NCBI GenBank assembly: GCA_026182355.1
Contig: JAPFBL010001617.1
Span: forward strand, 1,302,001 to 1,366,000
Length of the DNA stretch: 64,000 nt
Direction of reading: 5' to 3'
Origin: Hermatobates lingyangjiaoensis
Taxonomy: Eukaryota; Arthropoda; Insecta; Hemiptera; Hermatobatidae
Numbering within the stretch: the stretch's first letter is position 1; each line of letters opens with the position of its first letter. Under the pieces are notes generated by a model. It saw nothing but the letters and a program-made list of their open reading frames with translations, did no database searches and had not been told where the DNA came from. Of the stretch, positions 47,085 to 58,747 are shown one piece after another. The position numbers and the translations under genes are program-made.

Positions 47085-48130
47085 TTATGAATTTTGATTT
47101 AAAGTTGGATTAAGATTGGCATCATTGACAGTATTTTTCCCTATTACAGTCGAAATAGTCTCGATTTGTTTAACGGTTCCTTCAATTAGAAATTCATTTA
47201 ATTTAAAAAGGCCTGGAGTAGTGTTGACTAAGCTCTTAGAAAAGCCTTCTATGAGGGCGCTTTCAATAATGTTTCTTCTTCTTTCACATGACATAAATAC
47301 CAACTCCTTTGCTTCTTCCCAATTAATTAAGTGATTTTTGTCTCTAATGTGTAGAAACAAGGCACTTTTATCGTCTTATCTTCTAACAGAATACTGATGT
47401 TGCTTAATCCTTGTGTCAATTCCTTTTCCTGTCTGTCCAATGTAAGCTAACTCGCAATCCTTGGAAGTAATTCTGTATACACAACAGTTTTTCCGGCTTC
47501 TTTTAGAGTTATGGACAAGTCTATTTGACAAATTACCACCACTGCTAAATGTAACTGAGATATCTAGCTTCTTCAAAAAATATAGTATGTCTTTTAAACA
47601 TGGGCTATAGGAAATTACTAGCAAATTCCTTCTTGAAAAGCGTTCCTCCCTTTCAGGTGACATCAAAGATTGTTTGGCTTTTTTTCATAACGTTATCAAT
47701 TAACTTTTTTGGATACATTAGAGAGGTTGAAACTTTGTAAATATATTTAATTTCTTCTTCTAAAAATGGTTCACTGCAAATTTTGAAAGCTCTCAAGAAC
47801 ATGCTACTGAAAAAAGATTTGTTGACACTGAGGGGGTGTGCAGAGAAGAAATGAACATAAGAGGATACATTTGTAGATTTTCTGTAAATACTATAATTCA
47901 ATTTGTTACTATTTCGGTGCAAAAGTACATCCAGGAAAGGGAGTTTATTATTATTTTCTAATTCTATTGTAAATTGAATAGACGGAACAAACATATTGAG
48001 GGTATCCAAAAAAGTGCTAACATTTTTATCATCTGGCCAAATACATAAAACATCGTCAACTTAGCGAAGCCATTTAGCATTATTATCTTTTAAAATTAAT
48101 TTCAATCTCTTAAGAATCAATTTCAAGAAA
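47085..48130 (-). pseudogene. PLE reverse transcriptase C-terminus and GIY-YIG endonuclease
   Basis: Minus-strand remnant. From 48130 the frame leads to motif C, where the first residue of YVDD is a TAA stop followed by VDDVLCIWPDDKNVSTFLDT. Then FTIELENNNKLPFLDVLLHR (an RT thumb hallmark), SIYRKSTNVSSYVHFFSAHP, and, in shifted frames, CCVYRITSKDCELAYIGQTG (GIY and YIG strands), RIKQHQ, and LFLHIRDKNHLINWEEAKEL. Frame changes near 47660 and 47376 and the stop at motif C make it inactive. It is followed by the hammerhead-like motif at 47023-47062. The RT core that should precede it lies in inverse orientation at 48186-48810. Confidence 0.88.
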
Positions 48131-48185
48131 TAAGAATAATGATAATGATAATAAGAATTAACAAAATTTGTCAGTAGATCTCCTT

Positions 48186-48810
48186 CTCTACCTTACATGT
48201 ATGGCTTGATTAAAACACACACAAAGATGGTTATCCCGCCAGATTGTTAGCTCCATTGGTTCAGTAGACTACAAGCTATCAAAATGGTTGGTCCATGTTT
48301 TATCGCCATTGGTAGGTACTATTTCCCAAAGTCATATCAAGAACAACATTGAACTGGTTTCAAAGCTAAATTCATATTCTTTTCAGAATAGTATGCTGTT
48401 AAGCTTTGATGTTAAAGGACTTTTTACAAATGTGCCAGTTGAAGATTTATTAGTTTTTCTAGAAACAGAACTTAACAAACGTACACAAACATTACCTGTT
48501 TCTTTAAGAGTTTTAATAGACTTAATTCGTTTTTGTACATTAGATTGTTGTTTTTCATTTGAAGGAAAATTTTACAAGCAAAAGTTTGGTTTGGCGATGG
48601 GAAATTGTCTCTCTCCTGTTTTAAGCAACATATGGAATATTTTGAGATTACATACCACCTCAAATTTTACCTAGCAATGCTAAATTTCTTCGCAATGTTG
48701 ACGATGTTTTATGCATTTGGCCAGATGATAAAAATGTTAGCACTTTTTTAGATACTTTATTAAACTTTGGGACTATTGTTAAACTGGTAATAGAATTAAC
48801 AGAATAAGAC
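48186..48810 (+). pseudogene. PLE reverse transcriptase core, inverted 5' part
   Basis: Plus-strand RT: fingers LPYMYGLIKTH / RQIVSSIGSVDYKLSKWLV, LSPLVGT, motif A LLSFDVKGLFTNVP (catalytic Asp present), motif B KFGLAMGNCLSP, and, after a frame change near 48640, motif C reading LRNVDDVLCIWPDD, with Asn for the usual Tyr of YVDD. It overlaps the minus-strand remnant by the segment VDDVLCIWPDDKNVSTFLDT, so the two form a head-to-head split copy of one element with a short duplicated overlap. Confidence 0.88.
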
Positions 48811-51039
48811 TTTAGTATTTTTTAATAGCAGAAATGTCATTTTTGTTAAAATTACATAACATTATTTTACATAATTATTATTAATTATAATTATTAGTAA
48901 AATAATAGTAATTAGTAAAATAATTATAATTATTATTATTTTACATAAAATGTAAAATATTGGCATATGACTGTTTCTGGCGTGATAGAAGTCAGTCACT
49001 TCGTTCGAGGGATCTCAATGAAATTATACCGATTTGATTTTATCGGAATCCATTCAAGTGTAATACAATTCACAACATTACACAAGTGTAATTCAAGTGT
49101 TTAAACTTAAAGATATTTTAAGAGCTAATATATGCTTATAAAGAGCTAAAAAGCATTATTTATTTATTATTTATCTTGGTCCTAATTATAAAATATATAA
49201 TTTATGTTGTTATTGTTTAATGATACATATTTTTTTAGGTAATCAGGCAACATAATTTGCCTGATCATAATCAGGCGCCATTACATAGTTGTACATGGTA
49301 TAATTATCCTGCCTGCAAGTGGGATACTGATAAATTTACCTTACGGAACATTTAACTCGGTGAACCAATGTTGTACTATTATTTAACAGTATAATTTTTA
49401 TAATATCTGTTTTTGAATCGAAATGCTATAAATAGCATGCCTTTTAGTATAACATTTCGATTAAAGTTATACTAAATGTATATCAAACATCAGATGTACA
49501 AACAGAAATACAAATCTTTTAAAGATATTCAACTGAAGTGACCTGCAAGAATCAACACTCAGTAAAAGCTTAATATTGAATTTGATGCAACTGAACATTG
49601 TCAACTGTTGACCAAGAGCTAATTCACTGAAAGAACAATAAAGAAGCTTTTTAACACCGTCTGGCGTCAGATGGCTTATTGGGTTCTCCTCTATGTTCAA
49701 ATGACCTTAAATTTAAAAATTCCAATCACGTTCACATCAAAGTGTCACTAAATCCTTCCATTAGTTACTTCCCACTTCAAGGGTGACTCAGCACAACTTT
49801 CTATTCACCATACAACCTTTTTTCTCAATTAAATTAAAATCTAATTACATAGTGTTTTACACAATATTACTTACTTCAAGAATGGTCAGTGTGTTTTTTC
49901 CATTGAACAGGAAGTTAAAAATCGTTCTTCAACAGCTAAATATTTAGACAGTAGGATACGCTGAGGCCAGTTAGTCTGTTTTTTCTTTCAAATACGAGTA
50001 ATTGATCGTTGAACATTTTTGATTTTAATTTATGCTTGCACCATCGGTAGTCATTCAGGAAGAAGTTACCTCAGAAAGAATTGTAAATTATGATAGTGAG
50101 TATTAATTTAATTGTTCAACATGCCATTAAGTCCTTTGATCAAACTCTGGTTGCAGAGCAAGTTTATATGTTTAGCCCACTTTGTAGCCGAAGTTGACCC
50201 ATATAACTTATTTCATTTCTTGATCATGATAAAATAAATCAATTTACACAATTTGTCGTAATAGAATTGTTTTGGAACAAAATAAAAACCATTAGAGAGC
50301 CGAAATACCTTTTCCATCTAGCGTCCCAACATGTTCTGTTCCTCCCCAACTCCTACGCCACTTGATGTCACGTCTTTTGACGTTATCATTTGGGTTTATA
50401 CATGTGTCATAAGAGCCATTTTAGATAGTTTTTTTTTCTTTTCATTGATAATGGATTTTTTCGTTTTTAAATTTTATTTCTTCTTTGATTTATGCTTGTT
50501 TTACTAATGTTATAAGCCAAAATACAAAGTAATTTTGTTTCTTACCTTCCTGCAAATTTTTCCTAGATTTTTGTATTTTGTTTAATGTACTTGTTAAAAC
50601 TGGTTTAACCCTGATGGTCCAAAAAGCATTGGTTTGAATTAGTGGTAAACCTGGAGTTATAGGAAACTACAGTGGGCTCCTATTTAGAAGCCGTGTATGA
50701 TAGCATCGTATATGATAGCATAAAATCCATATCTGGGAACAACCCTGCTTAATGAGAGAATACTGTGTTCCCTGACCTGATCCGCAAATAAGGCACTTTT
50801 TAAAGGAACCTTGCACGGTGTAAAGATTGTAACTACTGCTTACAATTTTTGGAAATCCCAAAAATATTATACAATAAATGTTGCATTATTTAAAAATATC
50901 ATAACTAAAAACCCTTAAAACAAGAATTCTATTTGACTCAATTTTGAGAAATTTTCTTACTCAATGTAAACAGATCTGACAGTTACAGCAAGTAATCCAT
51001 TAGTTTAAGTTGAGTTTACATATTTTGTAGCTATATTCC
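48811..51039. other. Gene-free AT-rich stretch
   Basis: No gene recognised. An imperfect AT palindrome of TAATTATTA words lies at 48850-48955. Nothing else supported. Confidence 0.5.
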
Positions 51040-51640
51040 TTTTGTTTTAATCAGAATTTTTTGAAATTTTATCTTACAATAATAATTTTATATCGATATT
51101 TTTCAAACAATTTAATTTTTCTGTAATTAGCTGTTTAGGTTAAAAAAAAATGTTATCAAACCATAAAATGTAACATATTTCCCCCTTTTTTTCAATATAA
51201 TTTCAACGAAAAAGTGTTCAGGTCATTTTTTTAAAAGGTGCTGCTTTTGGTATAATTTCATAATGATCGATCAAATGCGGTCACTTTTATCGTGTGCATA
51301 AACATTTAAAATCAATTTTAAGTAAAATTTTGTATATTTTATTGCCAGAAAAACCCTTACAGTCATGAAAAGTTCTGAAAATGTTATAGCTTTTTGTAGC
51401 TATAAATTTCATTACGATCCCAAAATTTGAAACTTAGTTTGGGAAACGAAAAATGTTGCTAATATCAAATTGTTAAAAAACAGTTTTTTCCATCCTGCAA
51501 TATTATCCATACAGTATATCTACATCATAAGACCTATTATTGTGTAAAATCTGAATTTGATCCATCAAACGGTATCGTGCCTGTATTCATCGTTGCTCAC
51601 AACCTTTTTGATATTCGTGACCCCCCCCCCCCCCCCACCA
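51040..51640 (-). repeat. Old Rpt-A copy, inverted and diverged
   Basis: Same internal order as the other inverted copies (TTGTGTAAAATCTGAATTTG then ATCCATCAAACGG) but heavily substituted. The C-rich site is a 16-base C run at 51621-51636. Confidence 0.55.
51621..51636. repeat. Poly-C tract, 16 C
   Basis: Uninterrupted C run at the Rpt-A site that is CCCACCC-like in other copies, followed by a CA tract and (TA)n at 51652-51675. Confidence 0.9.
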
Positions 51641-53024
51641 CACACATACTCATATATATATATATATATATATATCGCCAAACCTACGTGTTTACACAAC
51701 GCCCTCCGATCGTGTATATCCGCCAACCATCATATTTGATTTTTTCATTATTACTATGAAAAAACAAAAATCTGGAGTAACCATTTAAAAGTTGAAAATA
51801 TTCCTATTTTGTCTGAAAAATGTCAGAAAGATGGAAGAAAAAAAATTATTTTAAGATAATTCTAAATTTAGGATGTAGCATAATTACATGTATTATTCTT
51901 GAAAGAATGTTTTCAATTTTGAACTATGTTTTATATTTTTGGTCTTTTATAAAATTATTATACTGGAAACTATATGCCTTTTAAAAGTATTTAAAAAAAA
52001 ATCAATTATCTTACCATTGTCCAAGAGCCAATTTACTCTGAATGAGTGTTATCTTTTTTCTGCGTGCTGCTGTACTCTGTTACAAGGTTCCTGTTATAGT
52101 ATATTGAGAAAAAATATATTAGTAATTAACCAGTTTTAAATACTCAAATCAAAGTCAAAGCCAGTTTTTCAGTATAATTTAAAACTTTTATTGCTGGGAG
52201 TTTTTAATTTTTGTAAGTAATAGATATAAACTATTAGACTAGAATAGTATAAAAATTGGATATTTGTCAACAAACATAACAACTCTTTCTTGAGGAAAGA
52301 ACCCATTTCTCACAATTCAATTTTACCCAAAGATATTATAATTCAGATACAAAAAATAATTTACAACTGATATTAAGTTTTGTTCAAGAGTGCAATATAT
52401 AGATTGATTAAAGCTTTTTGTGAGACATATCCATCATACCAAGGAAAGCAACAGAAATTGATGTTCATTGGCCATGATTTTTTATATGTAAAAATATTAT
52501 TCCTCTTACAACTCATATAAGTCAATAAATTATTTAATTTTTCCATAATAAACATCAATTTTATTTCAGTGGATTCACTCAAAAAATTTTCGAAGTCCAT
52601 GTAAAAATTTAAAAAAAAAACAAAAATTTGATAAGTATAGCCGGTGATCTCTTAGTCTAGGATAAACAAACAGTTTTTATAGCACTACTAGCAAACGTAC
52701 CCGTCTTTGACGGAATCAAAAATTCTATTATACTTGGTATTCTAAAATATAAATTATAGTATTATACTAATACTACAATTAGAAGTTATAGAATAGTAGA
52801 AAATACCATTATTAGTACAGTGCTAAGCAAATGCCTCTGTATACAAAGATTAGATTTTAAGTTAGACATACACAAATCTACAATCAATGTTTCAGCTTTA
52901 TATGTCTTATGGTAGAAATATTTTTTGGACAAACCGACAGACAGAAATTATTCTAAGGGTACATGTGGCTACTCTGAACTATGAAACGTAAAGAAAACTT
53001 GAAATGAGTTAGTTCTAATTAACG

Positions 53025-53413
53025 TGCTCCCAGTCAAAAGCTAGCACGCAAGCCACTGGGCTACTCTGGTTCCATACCTTACTTTATTACCAGTGTTTAT
53101 ATTACGCAAATATTAAATTAAAAAAAAATATTTTTGTTGTATTTATTTATAATACATTTGCACTACTGTCATCGGCGAGCAAGCAAGCTACTGGCAACCC
53201 TGGCTAGATCCCTTTAGTTTATTACCATCTTTTATATTATCCACATTTTAAATTCAAAAAAATATTTGTTTGCTACATTTATTTATAATACATTTGCACT
53301 ACTGTCATCGGCGATCACGCAAGCCACTGGGCTACTCTGGTCCCATACCTTACATTATTACCAGTGTATTTATTAAGCAAATATTAAATTAAAAAAAAGT
53401 TGACAGTTATATA
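53025..53413 (-). repeat. tRNA-SINE-like triple repeat inside the Helitron
   Basis: Nearly three units of about 130 bp. On the minus strand units carry AGAGTAGCCCAGTGGCTTGC, which includes TAGCCCAGTGG, a perfect match to the tRNA A-box consensus. I see no B box next to it, so the SINE-like origin is tentative. Confidence 0.5.
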
Positions 53414-53569
53414 TAATACATAGCAAACGTACCCGTCTTTGACGGAATCAGAAGTTCCTGTTTTGGTTTATTGCCGTGTGCCTATTGCCTTTCGGCTATA
53501 CCACGGAGGAATCAGAAGTTCCGTCATTTTTGGTATTTCAAAATGTCATTAGAAAATATAGAATAGTAG

Positions 53570-53960
53570 AAAATACCATTATTACTACAGTGTTAAACAA
53601 ATGTCTCCAGCTATTACACTACATTAGCTGTCTGTCCTTCAGGTTCATGGTAGAAGAAAGAGTTGAAACCTCTGACCGTTGAGCATGTAAACTACATTTG
53701 ACCATGTGAGAAAAACTTGGTTTTGCTACCTTGTATTCCTGCGTTAGATGAAGTCTCCCTTTGCGACTTAGTTAACGTCATTGCGAAATAGACTCTGACC
53801 GGAATTTGCAATCATTTCAACGTAAACAGACAGTGGCTCGGAATCAATGGTATGTGAAGTATACACACAGACTCCCCAATACCACATCCAGTCATTATGT
53901 CCGCCTCTATGGCATATCTGTGTAGAGCACGAACTCAGAGTCGCGTCCCGTTGCACAGTT
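53570..53960 (-). pseudogene. Helitron helicase C-terminal remnant
   Basis: Minus strand: LCNGTRL, stop, VRALHRYAIEADIMTG, LHIPLIPSHCLFTLK, stop, LQIPVRVYFAMTLTKSQ, and further on FSHGQM and YHEPEGQTANVV-like words in shifted frames. The order is that of the Helitron helicase C-terminal domain and the last words match 5848-5928. At least two stops. GC content is above the surroundings. Confidence 0.75.
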
Positions 53961-54693
53961 TTGGGCACTCATGTTTCGTAACATGAAATTTGTTACTGCT
54001 ACTAAATTGCAGCATGATTGGTGCTCTACTTTAAGTTTTTACTCATGAGCAGGCAGTCCAGGAGAAATAAATTCAGAGTCAAGAAATTCAATTAGATAAT
54101 GAACTATTCACTAATCTTCATCACTAATCCAATCTCTTTACTGACTTGTAAGTTCTTTCCTCGGCTTCATATAGCGTAAGAACTTGTTTGTTGATTTCTT
54201 ATGCCTGTTCATATTAAGGGCTGAGAATTGCTCGTTTACAAAACATTTATTCTCAATAGATAGTACATCCTTAACTCTGTGAAACACCATTACGCAATAT
54301 ATTCATATGCTCAATTGAAATTAAAATCAACTAACAATACCTACTTGCCACACCTGTGTATTTTCAAAACAAACTTGTCTGTGAAGTTAGGAAAATACAG
54401 CTAAAAGCCCCATAACTTCGCTTCTGTACTGAATTAATAATTTATTTAGAGCCCATATTTTAAGTTAGGCACACACAAATCCAGTGTCAATGTTTCAGCT
54501 CGCTATGTCTTATGGTGGCTGAGTTTACTTGTGACAAACATTTTTCCATTAAACGTCCATAACTTCACTTCTACGTTGAATTTCCAATCAATTCATAGCC
54601 TATATTTTAAGTTAGACCTACACAAATCTACTGTATAAGTTTCAGCTTTATATGTCTTATGGTAGCTGAGTTTATCTGTGACAAAGTTTTGCG

Positions 54694-54770
54694 GACAAAC
54701 CGACAAACCGACAAACCGACAAACCGACAAACCGACAAACCGACAAACCGACAAACCGACAAACCGACAG
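54694..54770 (-). repeat. 8-bp minisatellite in Helitron head
   Basis: About nine units of ACAAACCG (CGGTTTGT on the element's strand), expanded from a GACAAACCGACAGAAA site that other copies carry once or twice. Confidence 0.92.
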
Positions 54771-55639
54771 AAATTTTTCTAAGGGTGGATTCGGTTTCTC
54801 CAATGTATGAAACGTAAAGAAAACATGAAATGAGTCAGTTCTAAGCAATGTACAGACAAAATCATTATTTTATTTATAAAGATTTCTCTTTTCCGAAATT
54901 GAATTTACCTGATTTTTTTTTTGTGAATTGCTAATTTGTTGCTTATTTTTTTGCAAATTTTGTATAGATTTATAATTAGCTCTTTAGCGTTAAAAAACAT
55001 TTTGTGGGAATTGAAAATGTACTGTAACGCTTCTTTGGTCAATGTTATGTTAAACAAAATATCTCAACTCATTTTCCTCAGAATTTTCTATTTTTAAGTA
55101 CAGTTTGATTTTGATCCGTTAGATGGTATTTCTTGTACAGGTCTCACAATATTTCAGATTGTATTATAAGTCAAAATTTTTACTTTTTATTGAAATAAAA
55201 ATATTTGCAGTTGTTTTAAAAATTTAAATACATATTTCGTTTATTGCATTTGTGACCTCAAAGATAATGCAAAATGTTTAAAACTCTAGAATTAGTAGTT
55301 TAAAAGAAAAGAAACGTAGTCTAAAACAGGCTTTTGGCAAAAAAAGTGACTTTCCATCATGTTTAATTGCTCCCAAAAAAACAGGGATCATCTACAATAT
55401 GAGGCCCATTTTTGTGTAAAATATCAACTTGATTCATTAAGGATTCTGGACCGTCGCGTGGTAGCCAAACATTGCTAACATACTCACCCACCCACCCACC
55501 AACACACACACAGACATCTTCGAAAAAACTTCATAAAACAACTTCTGGGACCTCGAAACATGCAATTCCGTCAAAATATCGAGATCGAATTTTTTCACGA
55601 TCACTATACTTTCCTTATAGTAAAGTGATATTAATAAAT

Positions 55640-56312
55640 TTGACAAGTATAGCAGGTAATCCCTTAGTCTAGGATAAACAATGAGTTTTTATAGTGTTCT
55701 TGCTCTTTATCATGATTGAAATTTCATGAAGTTTTCTTATAAATTGCTAATTGTATGTTCCATTTTTGGTCAAATTTTCATGGTTTTTTTAATAAGCCGT
55801 TTAGCGTCAAATAAACATTTTCTGAAATTAGAAACTGTACTGTACCCCTTTGGTGAATGCATTTTTGAAAAAAAAAAATATCATCTCATTTTCTACATAA
55901 AGTTCTATTTTTAGGTATAGTATCATTTTGATCCGTTAAGCTGTATGACTTGTATCGCATTCAAAAGCTTTCAAATTGAATTACAAGTCAAGTTCTTTAC
56001 ATTTTTTTGAAAAAAAAATATTTTCCATTGTTTTAAAAATTTGAATACATTTTTCTTTAATTGCATTTGTAATTTCAGAGATTATGGCAAAATTTCAAAT
56101 CTCTAGGGGTTTTTAGTTTAGGAGAAAAAAAATATGGACTAAAAATAGGTTTTTGGCAAAAAAGTGACTTTTCCGTCTAGTATAATTGCTACCAAACAAT
56201 AGGGGTCATCTGCAGTATGAGCCCCATTTCTGTGTAAAATATCAGCTTGATACATCAAAGATTCTGGACGTAGCGTGGTAAGAAATTTTGGATACATACT
56301 CACCCACGTTGA
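55640..56312 (-). repeat. Rpt-A partial copy, inverted
   Basis: Starts mid-element (GACAAGTATAGCAGGTAATC) and runs to GATTCTGGACGTAGCGTGGT, in tandem with the preceding interrupted copy. Ends near a CCCAC...GTGGG hairpin. Confidence 0.65.
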
Positions 56313-57749
56313 TGGTGGGTATTTATTTCACAATTTCTATTAAAGAAAAGGCGCTGCAACACTTACAAACATTCAACTTTTCAACTTCAACTTTGTTGAA
56401 GGTGTTGACTGTTGTTTTCTTTCATCATCCCGTCCTTCATTTTGCTTCTGTCATATTGATATCTTAAAAACCTTTTAAGTCTTTAATTGCTGCTCATTCA
56501 CTCATTTTCTTTGAATGTTTTTACCCATTTAGACAAAGCTTTTGCAAATAAATATATTATAAATTAAGCTACCAGGTCTAATAAATTTAAATTTTATTTA
56601 GTTTATTTTTTCTCTTCTTACATTCTTTGTGCAACAATTTTACTAACCGAAGTATATATGTTAACATGATAATTAAAGAATGAGGAAAATCATTGAGAGT
56701 TTTTTTAAGTGATAGATATTTATTGCCTGATTTTACAAGAAGTAAAATAATAAATTTCCTTAAAAATACAATTAATCAAGAAAAAGGGTAATTAGTATTA
56801 CAGTTAAAGTAGACTAGGATGTGACTCAAATTGATTACAACTTCTATGTCACTTTGTAGACCTTATCCCTGACTCCACCTGCAAAATATTTACCTAGTAA
56901 ATTAATTAAGTAAGTTTTCCTTTGACAATTGCTTAAAGGCTTTCTGTAGTCTACTTTCATTTAACGGTATTCTTTCCTTTCTGAGAATATTTAAAAATAG
57001 ATAAGTTTAATTCCAAATAATTAGCATTATTCACTTTAAATTTCAAAGAAGATATAAAGCTGTGTCGCAAATATATCATACACTTATGGGAAGGAAAAAA
57101 TCCAATAGCACCACTTCATGAAATAAATAAAAAAAAACACTAAAACAAATCGTATACTGCAAACGATAGATAAAGTTTTTTTTGAGGCACAAGAGCAATT
57201 AATTATTTCGAATGAAATAATTATTGTTATGGGATAACGAATTGGAATAAATTTTGAGGTTAAGAATAGGGTAGATAAGGCAACCACGGTGACCACACAG
57301 ATTGCTCCAGCAGGCAACTGACTGCCACGTCAGGTAGTCGAGTAGAGTCGTTCCCTATTTCGGTCCGGTCCCTTGGTACCCGACTTCATTTCCGCTTCAT
57401 AAAACTGAATGATCCAGGTCATTTGGTCATCTTTTGTTTATGTATTATGTCTTTGTGTTGCTCAATGACATCGTAGGCACCAATGTTTATATGAAATGTA
57501 TTTGGTCCCTAGTTTTGATAATTTTAACGGACCAATCGGTATCGTTAATTACATCTTGAAAAGCTGGCATGAATAAAAATATAAATTTTGTATAGCCTAA
57601 ATTAGTAATGGTTGTAAGTAACAATATAATAATTGATATCAAAATTCTCAGATTAATATATATTAAAAACTATTGATTTCAAACTAAAGACAATTTGAAA
57701 ACGCTTAATTAATTTATATATAAATATATATCTTCTTTTCGTTTGATTG

Positions 57750-57752
<3 letters not shown>
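56313..57752. other. Gene-free AT-rich stretch
   Basis: No feature recognised; a slightly GC-richer patch lies at 57285-57420. Confidence 0.45.

Positions 57753-57801
<49 letters not shown>
57753..57801. repeat. (TA)n microsatellite
   Basis: About 24 TA units. Confidence 0.95.
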
Positions 57802-57803
<2 letters not shown>

Positions 57804-57917
57804 ATAAAAGTATATATAAATGAACAAGTGTCACGTGTTCAATCAAATTAGACAGTTGTTGTTAAAATCCACAGAATTTTTCTTTTTAAAATAATCTTTA
57901 ATATAATACTTGTTTTT

Positions 57918-58032
57918 TCACAATTTTTTACTTCTGCCTATGAAAAAGATTTTAAATAAAAACCAAAAGGATGGCAATGAGTGTTTAATTTGAACTTCAA
58001 GAACTGACAGAGTCCTGATAAATTTTAATTCT
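57918..58032 (+). mobile_element. PLE end fragment
   Basis: TTACTTCTGCCTATGAAAAA ... GGCAATGAGTGTTTAATTTG ... GAGTCCTGATAAATTTTAAT, ending at (TA)n. Same family as 58740-58835, whose hammerhead-like part is better kept; here the motif is destroyed. Confidence 0.65.
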
Positions 58033-58049
58033 GTATATATATATATATA
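58033..58049. repeat. (TA)n microsatellite between PLE pieces
   Basis: Eight TA units. Confidence 0.85.
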
Positions 58050-58326
58050 CCTCATTAAATATCTTGCCAACATTAAGTTTAGTATGTTTCCTACATACCT
58101 TTTCAAGATTTCGAATGCTACTTTTCCATCTTTGTGGTATCATATAAATTAACTCACCGATTTTTTTATGTTTAAATGTATTTTCCATATTACACAGGTC
58201 CGACGTTTCGGTGAGTTAATTTATAAGATACCACAAAGATGGAAAAGTAGCATTCGAAATCTTGAAAAGGTATGTAGGAAACATACTAAACTTAATGTTG
58301 GCAAGATATTTAATGAGGTATATTTA
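58046..58326. repeat. Palindrome of the PLE ORF start, arms about 115 bp
   Basis: Left arm 58046-58160 and right arm 58208-58326 are reverse complements with few differences. Both encode IPQRWKSSIRNLEKVCRKHT and KLNVGKIFNEVY, outward from a 47-bp centre. Confidence 0.88.
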
Positions 58327-58351
58327 AAAGAAGGTCTGCTCCCAAAGTACA

Positions 58352-58356
<5 letters not shown>
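58208..58356 (+). pseudogene. PLE ORF, N-terminal fragment
   Basis: The frame reads IPQRWKSSIRNLEKVCRKHT KLNVGKIFNEVYLKEGLLPK then YTN, and stops being PLE where (TA)n begins. Matches the N-terminal region of PLE ORFs and breaks at the same codons as 14493-14620. No catalytic domain. Confidence 0.75.

Positions 58357-58395
<39 letters not shown>
58355..58395. repeat. (TA)n microsatellite at PLE breakpoint
   Basis: About 20 TA units following the PLE N-terminal codons. Confidence 0.95.
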
Positions 58396-58396
<1 letters not shown>

Positions 58397-58436
58397 CAGA
58401 TTCAATAATATATCAACCGTTTGATACGAGGGTGGT

Positions 58437-58622
58437 TTGATAAGTCCGTTACTTTTTGAATAAAACAAAATTTTTTTGGCAAAGAAACATTTTATTTTTC
58501 TACATAGTCACCTTTTAGCTCAATACATTTAGTCCTGAGTTTTTCTAATTTTTTTATTCCCTCCAAACCATCCGTTTTCTCAAACCACTCAAAATACGCG
58601 TTTGTTTCGGTAATGACTTCTT
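58437..58622 (-). mobile_element. Mariner end with transposase C-terminus
   Basis: Preceded by a TA dinucleotide, CGAGGGTGGTTTGATAAGTC is a mariner-type terminal repeat. Reading inward on the minus strand, the frame EEVITETNAYFEWFEKTDGL, then EGIKKLEKLRTKCIELKG and DYVEK with a stop, is the C-terminus of a mariner transposase (usual 'GIxKLxxRWxKCIxLxGDYVEK'). The element is cut at about 58622 by a small AT-rich palindrome, so only the 3' end remains. Confidence 0.85.
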
Positions 58623-58676
58623 CCTTCGACTATCTTAATAAGATAAGTAATGTTATCTTATTAGTCTAGTCGAAGG
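58623..58676. repeat. Small inverted repeat at mariner breakpoint
   Basis: CCTTCGACTATCTTAATAAG is mirrored by CTTATTAGTCTAGTCGAAGG around a short centre, at the point where mariner coding ends. Confidence 0.7.
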
Positions 58677-58747
58677 TTTTGTCCGGTTAAGATAGTTGTT
58701 CCTTTAAATAATGTAAATTTAATTTTCTTAGTTAAAAAATTCTTACT

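Larger units (their letters stand above)
52688..54882 (-). mobile_element. Composite Helitron, exact ends
   Basis: Minus-strand element. 5' end A|TCTTTATAAATAAAATAA at 54882. 3' end TTCCGTCAAAGACGGGTACG then TTTGCTAG|T at 52688: a perfect 5-bp terminal hairpin (CCGTC-AAA-GACGG) and CTAG, inserted between host A and T with no target duplication, all Helitron hallmarks. Inside, from the 5' end: non-coding head with a partial internal duplication and an 8-bp minisatellite (54882-54361), helicase remnants (about 53960-53580), an inner 3' end (hairpin intact, CTAG decayed to CTAT, about 53414), SINE-like repeats (53025-53413) and a second short Helitron copy lacking about 45 bp of its head (53024-52688). 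Confidence 0.88.
51766..55625 (-). repeat. Rpt-A copy interrupted by a Helitron
   Basis: The right half (51766-52687) and left half (54883-55625) together make one inverted Rpt-A of about 1.67 kb, from AATCTGGAGTAACC to CACTATACTTTCCTTATAGTAAAG. Comparison with copy 3 near 33769-33790 shows the halves join at ...TTATAGCACTA|TTTCTCTTTTCC, so the Helitron at 52688-54882 fills the gap cleanly. Confidence 0.82.

Noticed and set aside
50640..50830. Possible pogo/Tigger-like terminal sequence (CAGTGGGCTCCTATTT)
   Set aside because: No matching inverted end, TA duplication or transposase found nearby.
58190..58212. Half hammerhead (GAAACGUC on the minus strand) in the centre of the 58-kb palindrome
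   Set aside because: Only the GAAA/stem III half is present; there is no CUGANGA or stem II.
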